From Robiginitomaculum sp. (GTDB taxonomy: Bacteria > Pseudomonadota > Alphaproteobacteria > Caulobacterales > Maricaulaceae): DNA of 64,000 bases. Under the pieces are notes generated by a model. The model was not told where the DNA came from and made no database searches. It worked only from the letters and a program-made list of their open reading frames with translations. Shown in pieces: positions 61,990 to 64,000 of this stretch. Position 1 is the first letter of the stretch. Every line of letters starts with the position of its first letter. Where the stretch lies: positions 558,001-622,000 of the forward strand of contig JAJFFT010000006.1 in the NCBI GenBank assembly GCA_021776525.1, read 5' to 3'. The position numbers and the translations under genes were made by a program.

Positions 61990-62445
61990 CTAGCGGTCAC
62001 GTTTTTCTTTGCGGTGCTGTTTAGCACGTTGATAGAGCGCATCATTATAACCGTAGGCACCATAATCATGACTGGCGCTGCCATCGCTATACCCACTGCT
62101 GTACCCAACGCTGAATCTTGATGCCAGTTCGTAAGGATAATACCCTTTGAAGCCGTTCTCATACCCATAACGGTCAAAGCGCCCGCTCGCTAGCGTGTCC
62201 ATATAAATAGTCAAAACCGGGTCATATGTCTTCCCATCGGCGTTTATCGTCGTGGCGACATTATTGTGCCCAGTTTCGTTCGCACTCACTTTGAGCGCAC
62301 CAAGACCATTGACCAGGGTGTCCGTTGCACTGTCCTTGTTGTCGCTCAGTTTAAAGTCGTTAATCGGTTTGTTGTCAGTGGCGTAAGCTGATGAAAACGC
62401 CAAGCTTGCACCAAGCACTAAGGGGGTGACGACGTATTTATGCAT
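61990..62445 (-). CDS. Exported hypothetical protein, Gly/Tyr-rich C-terminus
   Basis: This protein of 151 residues has a signal peptide (LVLGASLAFSSAYA) and a mature region ending in Tyr/Gly/Ser-rich sequence (YGYENGFKGYYPYELASRF, SVGYSSGYSDGSASHDYG) then a basic RAKQHRKEKRDR tail. No cysteine or catalytic motif is seen. The ATG has an AGGATATT site. It converges with the adenine deaminase, with 11 bases between stops. No family is recognised. Confidence 0.65.
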   Translation of the reverse strand: MHKYVVTPLVLGASLAFSSAYATDNKPINDFKLSDNKDSATDTLVNGLGALKVSANETGHNNVATTINADGKTYDPVLTIYMDTLASGRFDRYGYENGFKGYYPYELASRFSVGYSSGYSDGSASHDYGAYGYNDALYQRAKQHRKEKRDR

Positions 62446-62568
62446 AATATCCTGTAATCCTCATAAAACTCAGTTACAGCCCCAAAGACACGTTAATGTA
62501 TTTTTCTTTGGTGATAAACACAAATAGGATCGCCGAATAAAATGAAAAGACAATCTTGTTTCTTCATA

Positions 62569-63561
62569 TCACAATTTATCTCTAGAGTTATTTTTCCCCA
62601 ATAAGGGCCCTAGGGCAAACCCGGTATCAAAATAGTCGTTTCGCCAATCGGGGCGTAATCGATCCAGCAATAAGGCCTCGCCCGCACCCAGTGCATAAAA
62701 ACTGATGCGGCGGTTCTTGGTCATATCCAAGTGTTCAAGGTTGCGGCGCACTCTGGTCCGCAAATTTATTGCCAGCGCAGAATAATCATAAGGGCTGCGA
62801 CTACGTTTGGCGTGTTCGATGGCCGCTTCGGCCAGTGCAATCTCGCTATAACGTGCCACGCCCTCCTGCCAAAGCAGAAATTCGGCATAACGCGTTTCGT
62901 TGGAATTAAGGTGAGCGAACGCCTCGCGGCGAACCTGGCGATAACTCAGCACAAGTCTTTGAAAATGATTGTCTTCAGTAGCCGATAAGGCTCTGGCCAG
63001 CATCAGCCCCATGAGGGCAAAACGCCGCGCCACCTCAGGATCGCCATAAGGAAAAGGAAGGTCCAATACTTTCGTGCGCGTGTTATCAGAGCTAGCAAGC
63101 TCTAAGGTTTTTCGATGGTTTATATATTGGGGTTGGCTGGCTTGTAATTGATGAAAATGCTCATGCAACAGCGTAGAAATCCATGCGGTTTCATTGCCCT
63201 CGGTCAGACGCGGCGCGCCGATAACCACGGTCGAGCGGCCATCCACAGCCGGCCATGTCGCTTTGCTGTCTGTGGCCAATTGGCGCGGACGGGATTTAAG
63301 CCTGCACTGTGTTTGGGGCTCAACCCCAAGGGAGGTGAACCCGGTCGCCGGGCCATCAGGGCAAAATAACACGCTGGTGTCTTGGCCGACAAACAATACC
63401 GGAAACGGCGTTCTGGAAAAGCCCGGCCAAATGGTATCGCCCTCAGATTGGGTGATGGCGCGTGCCTCTGCAATCAACGGGGCGATGGCCTGCACAGGGC
63501 TGAGCGGTCTGCTAAGCTGCCAAAATAGGGAGAGCGTAACACTTAGGGCAAGCATGGGCAT
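62569..63561 (-). CDS. Exported protein with HExxH zinc-protease-like motif
   Basis: This protein of 330 residues has an N-terminal signal-like segment (LALSVTLSLFWQLSRPLSPVQA). LLHEHFHQLQ contains HExxH (HEHFH), and EGVARYSEIALAE about 100 residues later offers a third ligand glutamate, as in gluzincin peptidases. Two cysteines in LFCPDGPAT and TQCRLKSR may form a disulfide. I do not recognise a named family, so peptidase activity is inferred only. It follows the grpE gene by 20 bases on the same strand. Confidence 0.65.
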   Translation of the reverse strand: MPMLALSVTLSLFWQLSRPLSPVQAIAPLIAEARAITQSEGDTIWPGFSRTPFPVLFVGQDTSVLFCPDGPATGFTSLGVEPQTQCRLKSRPRQLATDSKATWPAVDGRSTVVIGAPRLTEGNETAWISTLLHEHFHQLQASQPQYINHRKTLELASSDNTRTKVLDLPFPYGDPEVARRFALMGLMLARALSATEDNHFQRLVLSYRQVRREAFAHLNSNETRYAEFLLWQEGVARYSEIALAEAAIEHAKRSRSPYDYSALAINLRTRVRRNLEHLDMTKNRRISFYALGAGEALLLDRLRPDWRNDYFDTGFALGPLLGKNNSRDKL

Positions 63562-63581
63562 AGCCTAAGCACAAAACCTGT

Positions 63582-64000
63582 TTAGGCCGTGGTGTCCACA
63601 TTGCTGCCTGGCTCGGCATCGCTTTCGCTAGCCGCTTCGGGGTCCAGCGGAACCGGTGCCTGACCCGAAGAGACAGCCACCATGGCGGCGCGCAAAGTAC
63701 GGTCGCCCAGAAGGTATCCAGGTTGGATCACTTCGACGACTTCACCAGCCGGTGCCGTTGATGGAATTTGCGCCACAGCCTGATGATGGTTGGGGTTAAA
63801 TTTTTCGCCTTTGGGATCAATTTTGCGGACCCCATGACGATCCAGCGCCACATGCAAAGTTTTATCCGTCAGCTCTACACCCGAAATCAATCCACCCAAA
63901 GCCTCGGAGGCGTGGTCGCGGGCATCATCAGAGATGGCCGCCAGTGCCCGGGCAAGATTATCTGCAACATCCAAAAGATCGCGGGCCAGACCGGTCACCG
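63582..64000 (-). CDS. grpE: Nucleotide exchange factor GrpE, C-terminal part
   Basis: About 139 residues of GrpE are visible; the N-terminal coiled coil is outside the window. Recognisable parts are VTGLARDLLDVADNLARAL, the beta-wing segment ALDRHGVRKIDPKGEKFNPNHHQAVAQ, and VIQPGYLLGDRTLRAAMVAV. It releases ADP from DnaK. A Glu/Ala/Ser-rich tail of about 25 residues ends it. The apparent GTG near 63998 is an internal valine (FAVTGLARDLL in relatives), not the start. Confidence 0.95.
   Translation of the reverse strand, partial: VTGLARDLLDVADNLARALAAISDDARDHASEALGGLISGVELTDKTLHVALDRHGVRKIDPKGEKFNPNHHQAVAQIPSTAPAGEVVEVIQPGYLLGDRTLRAAMVAVSSGQAPVPLDPEAASESDAEPGSNVDTTA

Noticed and set aside
63582-63998. 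Apparent complete 138-residue gene starting at GTG 63998
   Set aside because: The sequence is the interior of GrpE; the GTG encodes an internal valine and the gene continues beyond the window.

Overview
The window is 64 kb of chromosome from an alphaproteobacterium. It resembles the Caulobacterales/Hyphomonadaceae/Maricaulales type, judged from gene content and order: a split transhydrogenase (pntAA/pntAB/pntB), aroK-aroB-CorC, ftsK-lolA, ispA-xseB, dnaK-dnaJ with grpE elsewhere, and several exported proteins typical of that group. Species assignment is an inference. GC looks moderate and even throughout. I see no rRNA, tRNA, CRISPR array, insertion sequence or prophage; the single tyrosine recombinase is the housekeeping XerD.

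Layout. 1-2.4 kb: transhydrogenase operon on the minus strand, whose alpha-1 subunit carries a Lys/Ala/Pro tail of about 100 residues. 2.5-5.5 kb: pterin dehydratase, two short-chain dehydrogenases and a flavin-dependent luciferase-like oxidoreductase. 5.5-13.3 kb: nth, a secreted nuclease, exported proteins, an SdhAF4 homologue, rsmB, a SlyB-type lipoprotein behind an array of 11-bp repeats, a heparinase-like protein and a DUF938 protein. 13.3-19.7 kb: a complete Cus-type copper/silver efflux operon. 19.7-26.1 kb: dxs-ispA-xseB isoprenoid/repair cluster, a phosphatase, a deacetylase-fold enzyme, a dehydrogenase and lepB. 26.2-34 kb: small membrane and exported proteins, an MBL hydrolase, an ATP-grasp-like protein, and a peptide ABC importer (permeases and binding protein, no ATPases here). 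34-42.5 kb: DUF3667 protein, alkB-like gene, dnaK-dnaJ with a probable heat-shock promoter, dapB and xth. 42.5-47.4 kb: an intergenic region with strong hairpins, then lolA, ftsK and amtB. 47.6-57.6 kb: exported and membrane proteins, a TetR regulator with a threonine-aldolase-like enzyme, xerD, and aroK-aroB-CorC. 57.6-62 kb: a possible sulfur/adenine salvage locus (exported MTA/SAH-deaminase-like enzyme, methionine gamma-lyase, divergent Lrp regulator, adenine deaminase). 62-64 kb: exported proteins and the C-terminal part of GrpE.

No clearly new multi-gene system is evident. The most unusual items are the histone-H1-like tail on PntAA, the four-copy 11-bp repeat array before the SlyB-type gene, a 10+10 bp palindrome at the Lrp regulator, two candidate non-coding RNA regions (about 5.5 kb and 42.6 kb), an exported deaminase-family enzyme beside sulfur and adenine catabolism genes, and three convergent gene pairs that end in a shared four-base stop overlap.
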